Positions 7,747 to 17,219 of a stretch of DNA of 64,000 nucleotides are shown one piece after another. The stretch comes from Desulfarculales bacterium UBA696 (GTDB lineage Bacteria; Desulfobacterota; Syntrophobacteria; Syntrophobacterales; Syntrophobacteraceae), in assembly GCA_002298995.1 (NCBI GenBank), contig DBMO01000032.1, forward strand, positions 62,001 to 126,000. The letters run 5' to 3'. The first letter of the stretch is position 1. Each line of letters begins with the position of its first letter. Made by a program: the position numbers and the translations under genes. The notes beneath the pieces are model-generated. The model searched no databases. It saw only the letters and a program-made list of their open reading frames with translations, and was not told the DNA's origin.

Positions 7747-8949
7747 TCAGCTCCCGTTTGCAAGCTCACTTGCCGCAACAACTTTTATGCCCTGCTTTCC
7801 GAACTCATCCGAAGCAGCGCGTAGTTGTTTGAGGGTTTCTCTATGGGGGTGTCCTATAGCAAGAGCCGTGCCTTTAACGCGCGCTATTTTGATAAGCCTC
7901 GCGACCTGCGAGCGTATGGAATCGGCTGATTGATTGTGATCGAGGAAAATATCGCGCCTGAGGGTGCGTATTTTCATTTCACGGGCTGCAGAAAACGCTT
8001 TGCTCTTTGGACTGGTAAAACTGTCCACAAAGTAAAGCCCGCGCCGGTTTACTTCCTCCACGACGATTTTCATCGCCCTGGAATCCTCGGTCATCCTGGA
8101 TCCCATGTGATTGTTGACGCCTCGGAAGTTCGGTGAGGCGTCAAGGGCCAAACCGATCTGGCGCCTCAGGGCATTTTCTGACATCGAAAGAAGAAGCGCC
8201 CCCGCCCCCGGATCCATCTTCGGATATCCGTAAGGTTCCATGGGAAGGTGCAGAATGACTTCCCTGCCGCGCGACCCGGCGAGACGGGCGATATCGGCTG
8301 AATGAGCCAGCTGCGGGAGGACCGAAAAGGTCACCGCGAATGGAAGCGCCGCGAATTCCTCCGCGATTTCGAGATCTGGACCGAAGTCATCGATAATTAT
8401 AGCAATCCTGCCAGAGATGGGAGCCGTGGGGGGTCGAGGCGCCGGGGCCGTTGGGGCCGGCCTGCCCAAGGCGAGCAAATCCTTCGAGGATGCAGGCTCG
8501 GATGGAAGATCGGTGGAGGAAAAGGGCTTTGGAGCAATGACAGGTCCCGACGGGGCTCCGGCTTCTACTGGGTGGATTGAATCGGACGGTTTTGCCTGGG
8601 TAGGGTCCGTGCGCCCTGACGAGGTTTTGCCGGGAATGTTTGCGGGAGAGTACTTTCGCGACTGCTCCGCGCCGCTCGGCGGAGATGGTTGCGAAAGCGG
8701 CTGCCGGGAATGCCGGCCGCCGCTGCCGCTGAAGTAGAGAATGCCTGCCAGTGCAAGTACAGCCATGACCCAGGCGGCCAGCAAGGGAGCCGGTGGAAGC
8801 TTGGAGCGCCAGCCTGAGGATTTCCCCGGAGACCGTCCTGAACAGGGCTTCTTACCCTTCGGATCGGACGGTTTTCTTCCTGTTCCTGCCCCGCCGCTTG
8901 CCTTTTTTGCCGTGGGCTTACCGCCGTCCGGCCTGCCGCCTGATGCCAT
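7747..8949 (-). CDS. Divergent polysaccharide deacetylase (YibQ/DUF610) protein
   Basis: A 400-aa protein. Residues 1-50 are basic and Gly/Lys-rich, one membrane helix lies at about 53-72 (LLAAWVMAVLALAGILYFSG), and a Pro/Ser-rich linker runs to about 175. The domain from 178 has IAIIIDDFG, VILHLPMEP, NNHMGSRMTED and ALAIGHPHRETL, the signature of the YibQ divergent NodB-fold family. It probably acts in the periplasm on cell-wall glycan; substrate unproven. It sits 34 bases after ctpA and 43 before the DUF1573 gene. The ctpA-yibQ pairing is common in proteobacteria, usually with envC upstream, which is missing here. No clear SD precedes ATG 8949. Confidence 0.88.
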   Translation of the reverse strand: MASGGRPDGGKPTAKKASGGAGTGRKPSDPKGKKPCSGRSPGKSSGWRSKLPPAPLLAAWVMAVLALAGILYFSGSGGRHSRQPLSQPSPPSGAEQSRKYSPANIPGKTSSGRTDPTQAKPSDSIHPVEAGAPSGPVIAPKPFSSTDLPSEPASSKDLLALGRPAPTAPAPRPPTAPISGRIAIIIDDFGPDLEIAEEFAALPFAVTFSVLPQLAHSADIARLAGSRGREVILHLPMEPYGYPKMDPGAGALLLSMSENALRRQIGLALDASPNFRGVNNHMGSRMTEDSRAMKIVVEEVNRRGLYFVDSFTSPKSKAFSAAREMKIRTLRRDIFLDHNQSADSIRSQVARLIKIARVKGTALAIGHPHRETLKQLRAASDEFGKQGIKVVAASELANGS

Positions 8950-8983
8950 TTGTATATGCCGTGAGCGTTTACCGCTTCGGTGT

Positions 8984-10327
8984 TTACTTAAACTGGATTT
9001 GCGCCATAATTTTGGCGCCCTTTAGCAGATCAAGCGCACGCCGCACCTGGTTATCTTGCTCGATCATTTTCTTGCCGTCAGATGCGGCCGCTTCATGCTT
9101 GCTCACCGGTTCGGGTTTCTGGTTATCAAAATGCCTGGGGAGGTCCTTTTCCCTGATGCGGATCGATTCATCAACAGGGGGCTCCTCGCTGCTAGCCTTA
9201 ACAGCCGGATTTTCTTTCTTTACCATTATGTCGGGTTCAATCCCCTTTGCCTGGATCGAACGGCCCGAAGGAGTATAGTAAAGGGAGGTGGTGAGCCTGA
9301 GCGCGGAACCGTCGTTCAAAGGAATGACCGTCTGCACCGAACCCTTTCCAAAGGTGGACTCGCCCATGATTATTGCACGCTTGTGGTCCTGAAGCGCGCC
9401 GGCGACTATCTCGGATGCGCTTGCGCTTCCCGAATTCACCAGGACAACTATGGGGTAGCTGTGCGGCTTGGAGTTCTTGTGGGCCTCGAAGCGCATCTTC
9501 TGGCTGTCGAGCCGGCCGCCCGTGTAGACAATAAGGCCTTCCTCAAGAAACTCGTCACTTACCTCGACCGCCTGGTCAAGGAGTCCGCCCGGATCGTTTC
9601 GGAGGTCAAGAATCAATCCATGAAGTCCCTGGCTTTCATACTCCAGCTGATCGAGTGATTTTCGAAGGTCGGCCGCCGTCCCGCTCTGGAAGCTCGAAAT
9701 TCGAACGTAGCCAAAACCGGGCTCGAGCGTCCGCGCCTTCACGCTCTGAATGGCAATGATGTCACGCACCAGTTCGAAATCGAGCGGCTTGCGTTCGCTC
9801 TTCCTGATTATCGTCAGCTTGACTTTGCTACCCTTCGGCCCGCGCATCTTTTGAACGGCATCCATCAGGGACATATCCTGGGTGGGTTGATCGTCTATCT
9901 TCATGATCTGGTCGCTTGCCAGTACGCCGGCTTTGTCCGCCGGAGTACCCTCGAGCGGAGCAACAACCGTCAAAACATTGTCGCGTATCGTGATCTCGAT
10001 TCCCAGGCCGCCGAATTTTCCCTTCGTTTCTATTTGGAGTTCCTTGTAATCCTCGGGCTTCAAAAACGAAGAGTGTGGATCGAGCTCACGTAGCATGCCG
10101 TTTATCGCGCCATGAATCAGCTTCTTCTGATCGACCTTGTCTACGTAATTTTCCTGCACGATTGACATGACATCGCTGAAGAGCTTCAGGTACTGATATA
10201 CATCTGGGTTGTCCTGCACGCTGCTTTTGGGAGCCCCGAAAAGCGGTTGGGTCCCCTGTACCATGAAGAGCGCGGTAAGCGAAATGAACAGCAGTATTGT
10301 AAGCAATGCAATCCGGTTTCTTGACAT
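8984..10327 (-). CDS. ctpA: Carboxy-terminal processing protease (S41)
   Basis: A 447-aa periplasmic serine protease anchored by an N-terminal helix (residues 6-24). A PDZ domain (about 95-180) precedes the S41 core. The nucleophile region reads VNSGSASASEIVAGAL (Ser of SASE), and the Lys lies in GESTFGKGSVQTV, the usual Ser-Lys dyad. It trims C-termini of exported proteins and lipoproteins and controls peptidoglycan hydrolases in related bacteria. It is the first gene of the minus-strand operon with yibQ and DUF1573. Length and order are normal for the CtpA-1/Prc-like short form. Confidence 0.95.
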   Translation of the reverse strand: MSRNRIALLTILLFISLTALFMVQGTQPLFGAPKSSVQDNPDVYQYLKLFSDVMSIVQENYVDKVDQKKLIHGAINGMLRELDPHSSFLKPEDYKELQIETKGKFGGLGIEITIRDNVLTVVAPLEGTPADKAGVLASDQIMKIDDQPTQDMSLMDAVQKMRGPKGSKVKLTIIRKSERKPLDFELVRDIIAIQSVKARTLEPGFGYVRISSFQSGTAADLRKSLDQLEYESQGLHGLILDLRNDPGGLLDQAVEVSDEFLEEGLIVYTGGRLDSQKMRFEAHKNSKPHSYPIVVLVNSGSASASEIVAGALQDHKRAIIMGESTFGKGSVQTVIPLNDGSALRLTTSLYYTPSGRSIQAKGIEPDIMVKKENPAVKASSEEPPVDESIRIREKDLPRHFDNQKPEPVSKHEAAASDGKKMIEQDNQVRRALDLLKGAKIMAQIQFK

Positions 10328-10956
10328 ATTGGGTTTCCTTGCTGATTCGAATTTTCATGCCGCCGGGATATGCTCCAGCCCGGATTACTGAACGGACCGG
10401 CGCCCGTCCATTTAAAGGGACGTTCGCCAAATTCTTTAAGTAAGCCGGGAGGATTCCCGATCGGCGGACTTTAACAACGCGGGGGCCAAACGGCAAGGCA
10501 AATCAGGTGCAGCGAAGCGCCTAAACCGCTAAAACCCCACGCGACTCGGGATGTTCCAAGAAGATAACATATTAGCACTAATCGGACCAAAAAATTAGGA
10601 ATTTGGTATTCAGGGATTAAGCAATTTAGGAATCGAGGAATTTAGGATTTAGGAATCGGGGACTTTAAGATCGAGGAGTTCCGGAATTGAAGGGTATCAT
10701 TATTAGACCGCCGGCTCGCCATCATTAATAATCGCTGAAAGATGTTTTGAGGGTTGGGTTGAACGGTGTGTCTATTTGCCGAGAATCGCACTGAATTGGA
10801 GTGAAACCCGACAAGGGCGCCGTAAGTTAAAGGTCGTTCCAGAGTGGGACGGAGTGGAACGCATGCCCCATTGTGATTCGGATTTCCAACACTTACCTGG
10901 TGCAAAATATTTGTTCAAATGAATTGCCCAGGTGAATTACCTTGCCATGCTCATCA
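10328..10956. other. Intergenic region with short AT-rich repeats
   Basis: About 630 bases between two minus-strand genes. At 10593-10690 degenerate units built on TTTAGGAATCGAGG recur four to five times. The rest shows no gene. The ctpA promoter should lie near 10330-10450. No terminator is obvious. Confidence 0.4.
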
Positions 10957-12513
10957 TCAGGCTTCAATTAACAACCGCCTCTCTTTTGCCGGCTCGTCGT
11001 CCAGATCGAGGTGAAACCGCACAGGGCTGCGCGGCTTGGCCAGATCGGAATTGAGGGCGAATTTCGAGGAAACCGGGCACCCCATCATACTCCTCTTTTC
11101 GATACTGCATTCGGAGGCCGGCAGGGACCATGAAGTGGCAATCGATGCATGGCCTTTCGGGAAAACGGCAACCTCCGCCTTGACGAAATCGAGCGGGACC
11201 AGTGCTGCCTCACGATCCACGAGATCGTCTTTTTCCGCAATGCAGATCAGCCAGTTGATCTTCTTTTCAGCGATTCGCCTGAAATTCAGAGGCCTGCCGA
11301 AAAGCCGCACGGGGAGGGTCCCGTCCAGGGAGACCGGCTTCGTGTAAGAATCAAAGCTCAGCCTTGTAATTTCGAAGGGCAGGTCGGTTATATCGTGTGT
11401 CAGCCAGTGGCTGATCGCGGCCGCAACCTTGTTGATCTTGGCGGTTTGTCCCCAGCTTTTGTCGAGCATCATCAAATCGCGGTAGAAGTTCAAAAACGGA
11501 GCTTCGTTTTCGATACTCTTGAGCTTGAACACCCAACTCATGATCTTGCCGTCCACCACGCGGTTTCCGTTTGGCAACCGCTTGAGTGCGTATCCAAGAT
11601 CACGGAACCTTAACGGCAAATGATCGATATACTCGACCAGGGACTTGCTGCGGGAGCCGTCAAGCGGCGCAACGCAAGTGATCAGCGCATCCACGAAATT
11701 GTCCAGTATTCCCGACAACACGCCGATGACGGCCGTGAATCCGCCTTGGCAGTACCCGTTCAGGGTAACTTTTCTGCCGTGTTTGGCGACGAGTATTTCG
11801 CTGAAATAACGGAGATCCAGGGCGTCATCCTCACCGGTCATCAACTGGACAGCCGGATGAGTGGCAATATTCTTGACTACTCTTATATAGGTGGGTATCC
11901 CCTGGTTCGCGAAAGCATGCACGTAGCTTCTGTTTTCTCCTGGCAAAAAGGCCAGGATGTTTGCCCCGAGAACATAGGGCGGAAGAACTATCATCGGCTT
12001 GCCGTTTTCTCGAACCTTGACTTCCCTGTCGGTCGGAAGCACCCGGTAGAGTTCGAATCGCTCTGTTTCGGCAACCCTGGCATACCCGCCGTTGTCGAAA
12101 TGAAAACCGTATTCCGGCTCAATTTCGGTAATTGCCTTTGGATAGGCGTTATTCAGGGTGTCCATTATCATGAGCTGCCGCTCGGAATAACGGAGGAGGT
12201 CCTCGGAGTTGTTGTCCAGCAGCGAATTGCCTAACGCCGCAAGTACTTCCCGCAGCTCTCGTGTATGATATTCGTTAAGGGCGGAAATACTGGCCATGGT
12301 GCCTTTGGCTGCAATCTGCATTTCGAAAAGAAGAAGATCGATCAGGTCCCGCGCAGTCTCGAAGGGCGACGCCCGACCTGACTTGTTCATCTCCGTTTCA
12401 CCGAAGTGACTCAGAGCTGACCAGTATGGGGTGATAAAGGTGGAGGCGTATCGCATCAGTGCCATCCAGAAAGAAAACTTGCTTTGTGCTATATTTAGGG
12501 ATGCTTGTAACAT
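10957..12513 (-). CDS. PHA-synthase-like alpha/beta hydrolase
   Basis: A 518-aa protein related to class I/III poly(hydroxyalkanoate) synthases. The lipase-like box reads LNGYCQGGF, with Cys as nucleophile as in PhaC (G-x-C-x-G-G). The Asp candidate lies in EKDDLVDREAAL and the His in FPKGHASIATSW, in the family order. The N-terminal about 110 residues are helical. The PhaC role would be polymerising hydroxyacyl-CoA; some members of this branch lack phaE or phasin partners, and none is seen here, so substrate and true activity are open. ATG 12513 is chosen; the frame is open to a TTG at 12654, but that segment is not protein-like. The SD is weak (AAGG abuts the ATG). Confidence 0.72.
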   Translation of the reverse strand: MLQASLNIAQSKFSFWMALMRYASTFITPYWSALSHFGETEMNKSGRASPFETARDLIDLLLFEMQIAAKGTMASISALNEYHTRELREVLAALGNSLLDNNSEDLLRYSERQLMIMDTLNNAYPKAITEIEPEYGFHFDNGGYARVAETERFELYRVLPTDREVKVRENGKPMIVLPPYVLGANILAFLPGENRSYVHAFANQGIPTYIRVVKNIATHPAVQLMTGEDDALDLRYFSEILVAKHGRKVTLNGYCQGGFTAVIGVLSGILDNFVDALITCVAPLDGSRSKSLVEYIDHLPLRFRDLGYALKRLPNGNRVVDGKIMSWVFKLKSIENEAPFLNFYRDLMMLDKSWGQTAKINKVAAAISHWLTHDITDLPFEITRLSFDSYTKPVSLDGTLPVRLFGRPLNFRRIAEKKINWLICIAEKDDLVDREAALVPLDFVKAEVAVFPKGHASIATSWSLPASECSIEKRSMMGCPVSSKFALNSDLAKPRSPVRFHLDLDDEPAKERRLLIEA

Positions 12514-13204
12514 CCTTGAATTGAGCTTGCTTATGTTTTGGGGGAGGTTCCCCCTGTCTGCCGGTTTTCGGTAAAATTCAGGCACGGATTTTTTTCTCCA
12601 AGGCGCAGCTATATTCTGTTGATTGATTCTATCCCCTCTCCGGTCACAATACAAATCTAACTACGATCCTACCTTTAAGCCATATTTAATGATTTCGGGC
12701 ACAAGCTTTCAGGTCAACATTTCGGAGAGCCTGCGCGGAATGATTGAATTAACGATTCACTTCGTCCGAAGTTTACCGAAAACTTTTTCCACTTTCGTGA
12801 ATTTAGTGCTGAAAATCGGATCCGGAGAATATTTATTAATTCACAGTGATCATTTGGTAACATTCCCGGATCCAGATGATTTCGCGGATTTGAGCTTTTC
12901 TATAGAAAGTTGAAGGGTTTTGTTTTAAATAAGGAGACAAACACTGTTCGAGATACTTATTGGCAAGCATAAATCTTTGTGGAGCCATTCTCCTGGAGAA
13001 TTTAAATGTTACAGCCATAGCCGAAATTTATGATTTAGAAGTATTCGATTAACCTCTATTGCGGGTGGCGAAAAGAAATATCTCTTCTACAGAATGATCC
13101 GCTCGGTTTAGTATGTTCGAGAAGCACTGCTTTCTTTTGCCATTTCTAAAGGTATGATCTTTTGTATACTGGTCCGGGTCAAGGAAAAAGGCAAGGAGAA
13201 GATC
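12514..13204. other. Intergenic region between divergent genes
   Basis: About 690 bases between the PHA-synthase-like gene and tupA, AT-richer than its surroundings. It contains the inverted repeat ATTCTCC-T-GGAGAAT (12987-13001), which could be an operator, and a GGAG before a frame without a start codon. No gene is called. Confidence 0.4.
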
Positions 13205-14080
13205 ATGCACAAAGCAGCTTTCGCATTCACTTTCCTACTGTTGCTCAGCTTCGGAATACCTGGCGCACCTTTGCGATCAGCTTCCAACGACCTCATCCTG
13301 GCAACGACAACATCCATGGTTGATACCTCTCTGCTGGACACCCTCCTTCCAATTTTTGAGAAGAACACCGGCTGCATGGTAAAGACTATTGCCGTTGGGG
13401 CAGGGCGGGCACTAATAGTGGGGGCAAAAGGGGAGGCCGATGTCCTCCTTGTCCATGAGCCCGAAGCCGAAAAAAAGCTTGTCGATTCCGGCGTGGTCGT
13501 TAATTATCGGCTCGTGATGCATAACGATTTCGTGATTGTCGGTCCCTCGGAGGACCCAGCCGGGATAAGGGGAAAGCCATGCACGGAGGCGCTCAAAGCC
13601 ATTGCCGGGAAGCAATCGGTCTTTATATCTCGCGGCGATGACTCCGGTGCCAACAAAAAGGAGCTTTCGCTCTGGAAGAAGGCTGAAATCGTACCGGCCG
13701 AAAAATGGTACCGGAAATCCGGGCAGGGGATGGGCGCCACCCTGGTCATATCCTCCGATAAAAAGGCCTACACGCTGACCGATCGCGGGACCTACCTGGC
13801 CCAGAAAAAGAACGTAAAGCTCGAGATCCTCTCCGAGGGGGACCAATGCCTTCTCAACGTTTACCATGTAATGCAGGTGAACCCCGAAAAATTCAGCAGG
13901 GTAAACGGTCCTGGGGCAAAAGCTTTTGTGGAATTCATGGTTGCTCCCGAAACCCAAAAGATAATAGCGGAATTCGGGAAGGATAAGTACGGCCAGTCGC
14001 TCTTTTTCCCTGACGCCGGAAAGCAGATACAGCACCGGAACAGCGGGCCAGGCCGCTTGACATCCGGAAAAAGCAGTTGA
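13205..14080 (+). CDS. tupA: Tungstate ABC transporter substrate-binding protein
   Basis: A 291-aa periplasmic protein. Residues 1-22 are a signal peptide. ILATTTSMVDTSLLDTLLP, AVGAGRALIVGAKGEADVLL, VHEPEAE and VMHNDFVIVGPSEDPAGI match TupA closely; the TTTS segment contacts the oxyanion in the family. It binds tungstate for W-dependent formate dehydrogenase and aldehyde oxidoreductase enzymes. AAGGAGA lies before ATG 13205. The permease and ATPase genes (tupB, tupC) are not adjacent, so the gene is an orphan here or its partners lie elsewhere. Confidence 0.9.
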   Translation: MHKAAFAFTFLLLLSFGIPGAPLRSASNDLILATTTSMVDTSLLDTLLPIFEKNTGCMVKTIAVGAGRALIVGAKGEADVLLVHEPEAEKKLVDSGVVVNYRLVMHNDFVIVGPSEDPAGIRGKPCTEALKAIAGKQSVFISRGDDSGANKKELSLWKKAEIVPAEKWYRKSGQGMGATLVISSDKKAYTLTDRGTYLAQKKNVKLEILSEGDQCLLNVYHVMQVNPEKFSRVNGPGAKAFVEFMVAPETQKIIAEFGKDKYGQSLFFPDAGKQIQHRNSGPGRLTSGKSS

Positions 14081-14350
14081 CAGAGGGGGCGGCTCGATTG
14101 CCGCGCCATCGGAGCCAACCCGGATCATCCATTGACGGAGATTCAATATCCTGCCGCGGATCTCTTGCATCTATGATCGTGGAAAGCCCTATAACTTCTC
14201 CCACCCTCTATTTACTTATAATCACCCATCGACAAAACTACCTTTCCTGCTTAATCTCCGTAGACCGGCGCTTATCTGTTGAAAAGTAGAGATGACGTTA
14301 ACCAGCACGGTCTGAGAATGACTCAAGAACCGGAGAAAAGGTCCCAGGAT

Positions 14351-16828
14351 ATGATGAATAAACACCAAGCGCTTCCAGTCGAACAACTGCGTGCAAAGGT
14401 CGATCCTCAGTTCTTTCCTTTTGACAGCACTCAGGGGCTGCAGCCTCCCGAGATGAGAGTTGTCGGACAGGAAAGGGCAATCGATGCCATACGTTTTGGG
14501 ATGAAGATCAAGAAGAAAGGATACAACCTTTTCATTGCCGGTCCATCGAAGGCGGGGCTGACCTTCGTGGCAAAGACTTTTATCGAGGAGCAGGCGGGGA
14601 CCGAGGCCAGTCCTCCGGATTGGTGCTACGTCTATAACTTCAAGGAAATCGACAAGCCCAGAGCAATCAGCCTTTCGGCCGGTCGGGGAAGGGAACTGCA
14701 GAGGGAAATGAGTTCCCTGATCAAGAACCTGCAGGAAAAAATCCCCGAGATTCTTTCCGGCCATGATTACGGCGTGAAGGACAAGGAAATTCATGCGGAT
14801 TTCGAGCAGAAAAGGGGCAAGCTCATAGAGGACCTTTCAAAGGAGGCGAACATGAACGGATTCGTCCTCCAGTTCACACAAGTCGGGATGGCAATGATGG
14901 CGGCTGGCCCCGACGGCGAGCCATTGGCGCAGGAGCAGATCCAGACTTTGAGTGAGCCCGAGCTCGCAGCCCTCCGGACCAAGGGGGAATATCTCCAGGA
15001 GAAAATGAAGGATACAATCAAGAGAGTTCAGCAGGCTGAAATCGAGTTCAAACAGGTCCATTCCAGGCTCGAACGGGAGATAGTCCTGTTTGTAGTCGGC
15101 CAGCTTATGGAAAGCCTCAACGACCGCTTCAGTGATGAACCACAGGTGCTGGATTACCTGTCCCAGGTCCAGGAAGATATTCTCGAGAACTTGGATGATT
15201 TCAAAAAAGGCCAGGAAACGGCAATCCAGATGCCGATGCCGCAACAAGGCGGGCAAATGCCGGTACCTCCTCAGGAAATGAAACTGCGCAAGTACGAGGT
15301 CAACGCTTTCATAGACAACGCAGAAACCAAGGGAGCGCCTGTCGTTATAGTGTCCAACCCCGCCTACCCCAATCTTTTCGGCTCGATTGAGAAGCAGGCC
15401 TTTTTCGGGGCCCTTGTAACCGATCACACCTTGCTAAAACCCGGCGCGATGCACAAGGCCAACGGTGGATATCTCATGATGAAAGCAATCGACCTCCTGA
15501 GGGCGAATGTTTCTTACGAGGCGATCCAGAGATCCCTGCGGGACGGCGAAATCAAGGTTGAGGACATGGGGGAGATGTTCGGCTTTTTCGGGACCCGCTC
15601 TCTGAAGCCCGAGGCTATCCCGCTTAAGATGAAGATAATTCTGACCGGAGACCCGGAGATTTACCAACTCCTCTATTCAAACGATGACAGGTTCCGCAAG
15701 CAATTTAAAGTAAAAGCCCACATGGACGGCCAACTGGACAAAAAGGACCAGACGGTTTTGGAATACGCCAGGGCCATTGCGTACTACTGCGACGTGAACG
15801 ATCTCATGCACCTCGACCGTACGGGAGTTGCAAGGGTAATAGAGTACGCAATCGAGCAGACGGACAACCAGGAAAAGCTGACCCTGGAACTCGAAGACGT
15901 GGGCGATCTCATAGCCGAAGCGGACCTGTTCGCGAGCGAGGAGGGTAAGTCGCTGATAGAAAGCTCTCACGTGGAACAGGCCATAAACAAGCGCAAGTAC
16001 CGCGCCAGCCTCTATGAGGAGAAAATAAAAGAAGTAATCAAAAAAGACATCTTCTGGGTCGAAACCGACGGGTGGAAAGTCGGGCAGGTGAACGGGTTGT
16101 CTGTTCTCATGACCGGAGATCACATGTTTGGACAGCCCAACCGCATCACCGCATCTGTTTCAGTGGGAAAGGAAGGGACGATCTCGATAGACCGCGAATC
16201 GAAAATGAGCGGGACAACTCATACCAAGGGGCTGTTGACCTTGAGCAGTTTTCTCAAGGAGCGGTTCGCCCAGAATAAGCCAATTGCCCTGACCGCTTCG
16301 CTCTCTTTCGAGCAGAGCTACGGGATGATCGACGGCGACAGCGCGTCGAGTACCGAACTCTACGTTCTTCTGAGCGCAATAGCCGGCGTCCCCATCTATC
16401 AGGGGATAGCCGTAACCGGTTCGGTTAGCCAGAAAGGCGAAGTTCAGCCCATAGGCGGAGTAAACCACAAGATCAAGGGATTCTACGATATATGCAAGTT
16501 TAAAGGCCTCACCGGGTCGCAGGGGGTGATTATCCCGTCCAAGAATATACGGAACCTGATGCTCGACCCCGAAGTGGTTAAAGCCGTTAAGGAAGGCAAA
16601 TTCAACATCTGGCCGGTATCGACCATCGAAGAAGGAATCGAGATTCTGACCGGCAAAGAGGCGGGAGCAATTCTGGAGGATGGATCATACCCCGAAGGGA
16701 CGCTTTTCAGAAAAGTAGACGACCGGCTCCGGGAAATCACCCAAATTGTCCAGAATTTCGGAAAGGAAAACGAGAATGGCAAGAAAGCCGTGGAAAATTC
16801 GGCTAGCGCACCGCAGCCCAAATCCTGA
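14351..16828 (+). CDS. LonB/LonC-like ATP-dependent protease (AAA_32)
   Basis: An 825-aa protein of the AAA_32-Lon type. After the N-terminal region (LRAKVDPQFFPFDS) the P-loop area reads IAGPSKAGLTFV, a weak Walker A. A helical insert (about 150-330) includes a Met/Pro/Gln-rich linker. The LonB signature SNPAYPNLFGSIEKQAFFGA with LLKPGAMHKANGGYL follows. The C-terminal protease domain has GDSASSTELYVLLSAIAGVP (catalytic Ser) and NHKIKGFYDIC (catalytic Lys). Predicted to degrade misfolded or regulatory proteins. ATG 14351 fits the family start; in-frame ATG 14318 and TTG 14279 are alternatives. Confidence 0.9.
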   Translation: MMNKHQALPVEQLRAKVDPQFFPFDSTQGLQPPEMRVVGQERAIDAIRFGMKIKKKGYNLFIAGPSKAGLTFVAKTFIEEQAGTEASPPDWCYVYNFKEIDKPRAISLSAGRGRELQREMSSLIKNLQEKIPEILSGHDYGVKDKEIHADFEQKRGKLIEDLSKEANMNGFVLQFTQVGMAMMAAGPDGEPLAQEQIQTLSEPELAALRTKGEYLQEKMKDTIKRVQQAEIEFKQVHSRLEREIVLFVVGQLMESLNDRFSDEPQVLDYLSQVQEDILENLDDFKKGQETAIQMPMPQQGGQMPVPPQEMKLRKYEVNAFIDNAETKGAPVVIVSNPAYPNLFGSIEKQAFFGALVTDHTLLKPGAMHKANGGYLMMKAIDLLRANVSYEAIQRSLRDGEIKVEDMGEMFGFFGTRSLKPEAIPLKMKIILTGDPEIYQLLYSNDDRFRKQFKVKAHMDGQLDKKDQTVLEYARAIAYYCDVNDLMHLDRTGVARVIEYAIEQTDNQEKLTLELEDVGDLIAEADLFASEEGKSLIESSHVEQAINKRKYRASLYEEKIKEVIKKDIFWVETDGWKVGQVNGLSVLMTGDHMFGQPNRITASVSVGKEGTISIDRESKMSGTTHTKGLLTLSSFLKERFAQNKPIALTASLSFEQSYGMIDGDSASSTELYVLLSAIAGVPIYQGIAVTGSVSQKGEVQPIGGVNHKIKGFYDICKFKGLTGSQGVIIPSKNIRNLMLDPEVVKAVKEGKFNIWPVSTIEEGIEILTGKEAGAILEDGSYPEGTLFRKVDDRLREITQIVQNFGKENENGKKAVENSASAPQPKS

Positions 16829-17219
16829 TTTGGACAATCTTCGGTGGGAACGGCTACAGCCTGGATGAGAACCCTTTTCGGGAAAAATAGTCTCCCGATT
16901 CCTGTGAGCTGCTCCCACCGCGGCCAAATCATCTTGGTGTCGGCTCTGCCGGTCGCTCCCGGTTAAGCCGGTCCACCATGGCTCCGTGCAAGTCTTGCAA
17001 ACATCTTTGCCGATAATTGGATACTTACAGCCTCCTGGCTGCAAGCTCGGCGTGAATGCCGAATTCCCTGAATTCTGCAATCTTATGCCGGAGGGGTTGC
17101 CAACGCACCCCCCAGGAGTTTTAGATAATGGGGTCCTCAACACGTCCCCCCCTTTGAGCAATGCATTCATGGTTTCATGCTGTATCCCTTCTGCTCTTGC
17201 AGCCCTTTAGCACCCGTAA
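16829..17219. other. Convergent intergenic region
   Basis: About 390 bases between the Lon-like gene and the peptidase, which converge. No clear terminator stem with a T-run was found, and no gene or repeat is recognised. Confidence 0.35.

Noticed and set aside
14560..14600. Weak Walker A in the Lon-like protease as a loss-of-function sign
   Set aside because: P-loops of this LonB/LonC branch are often divergent, and the protease dyad is intact.
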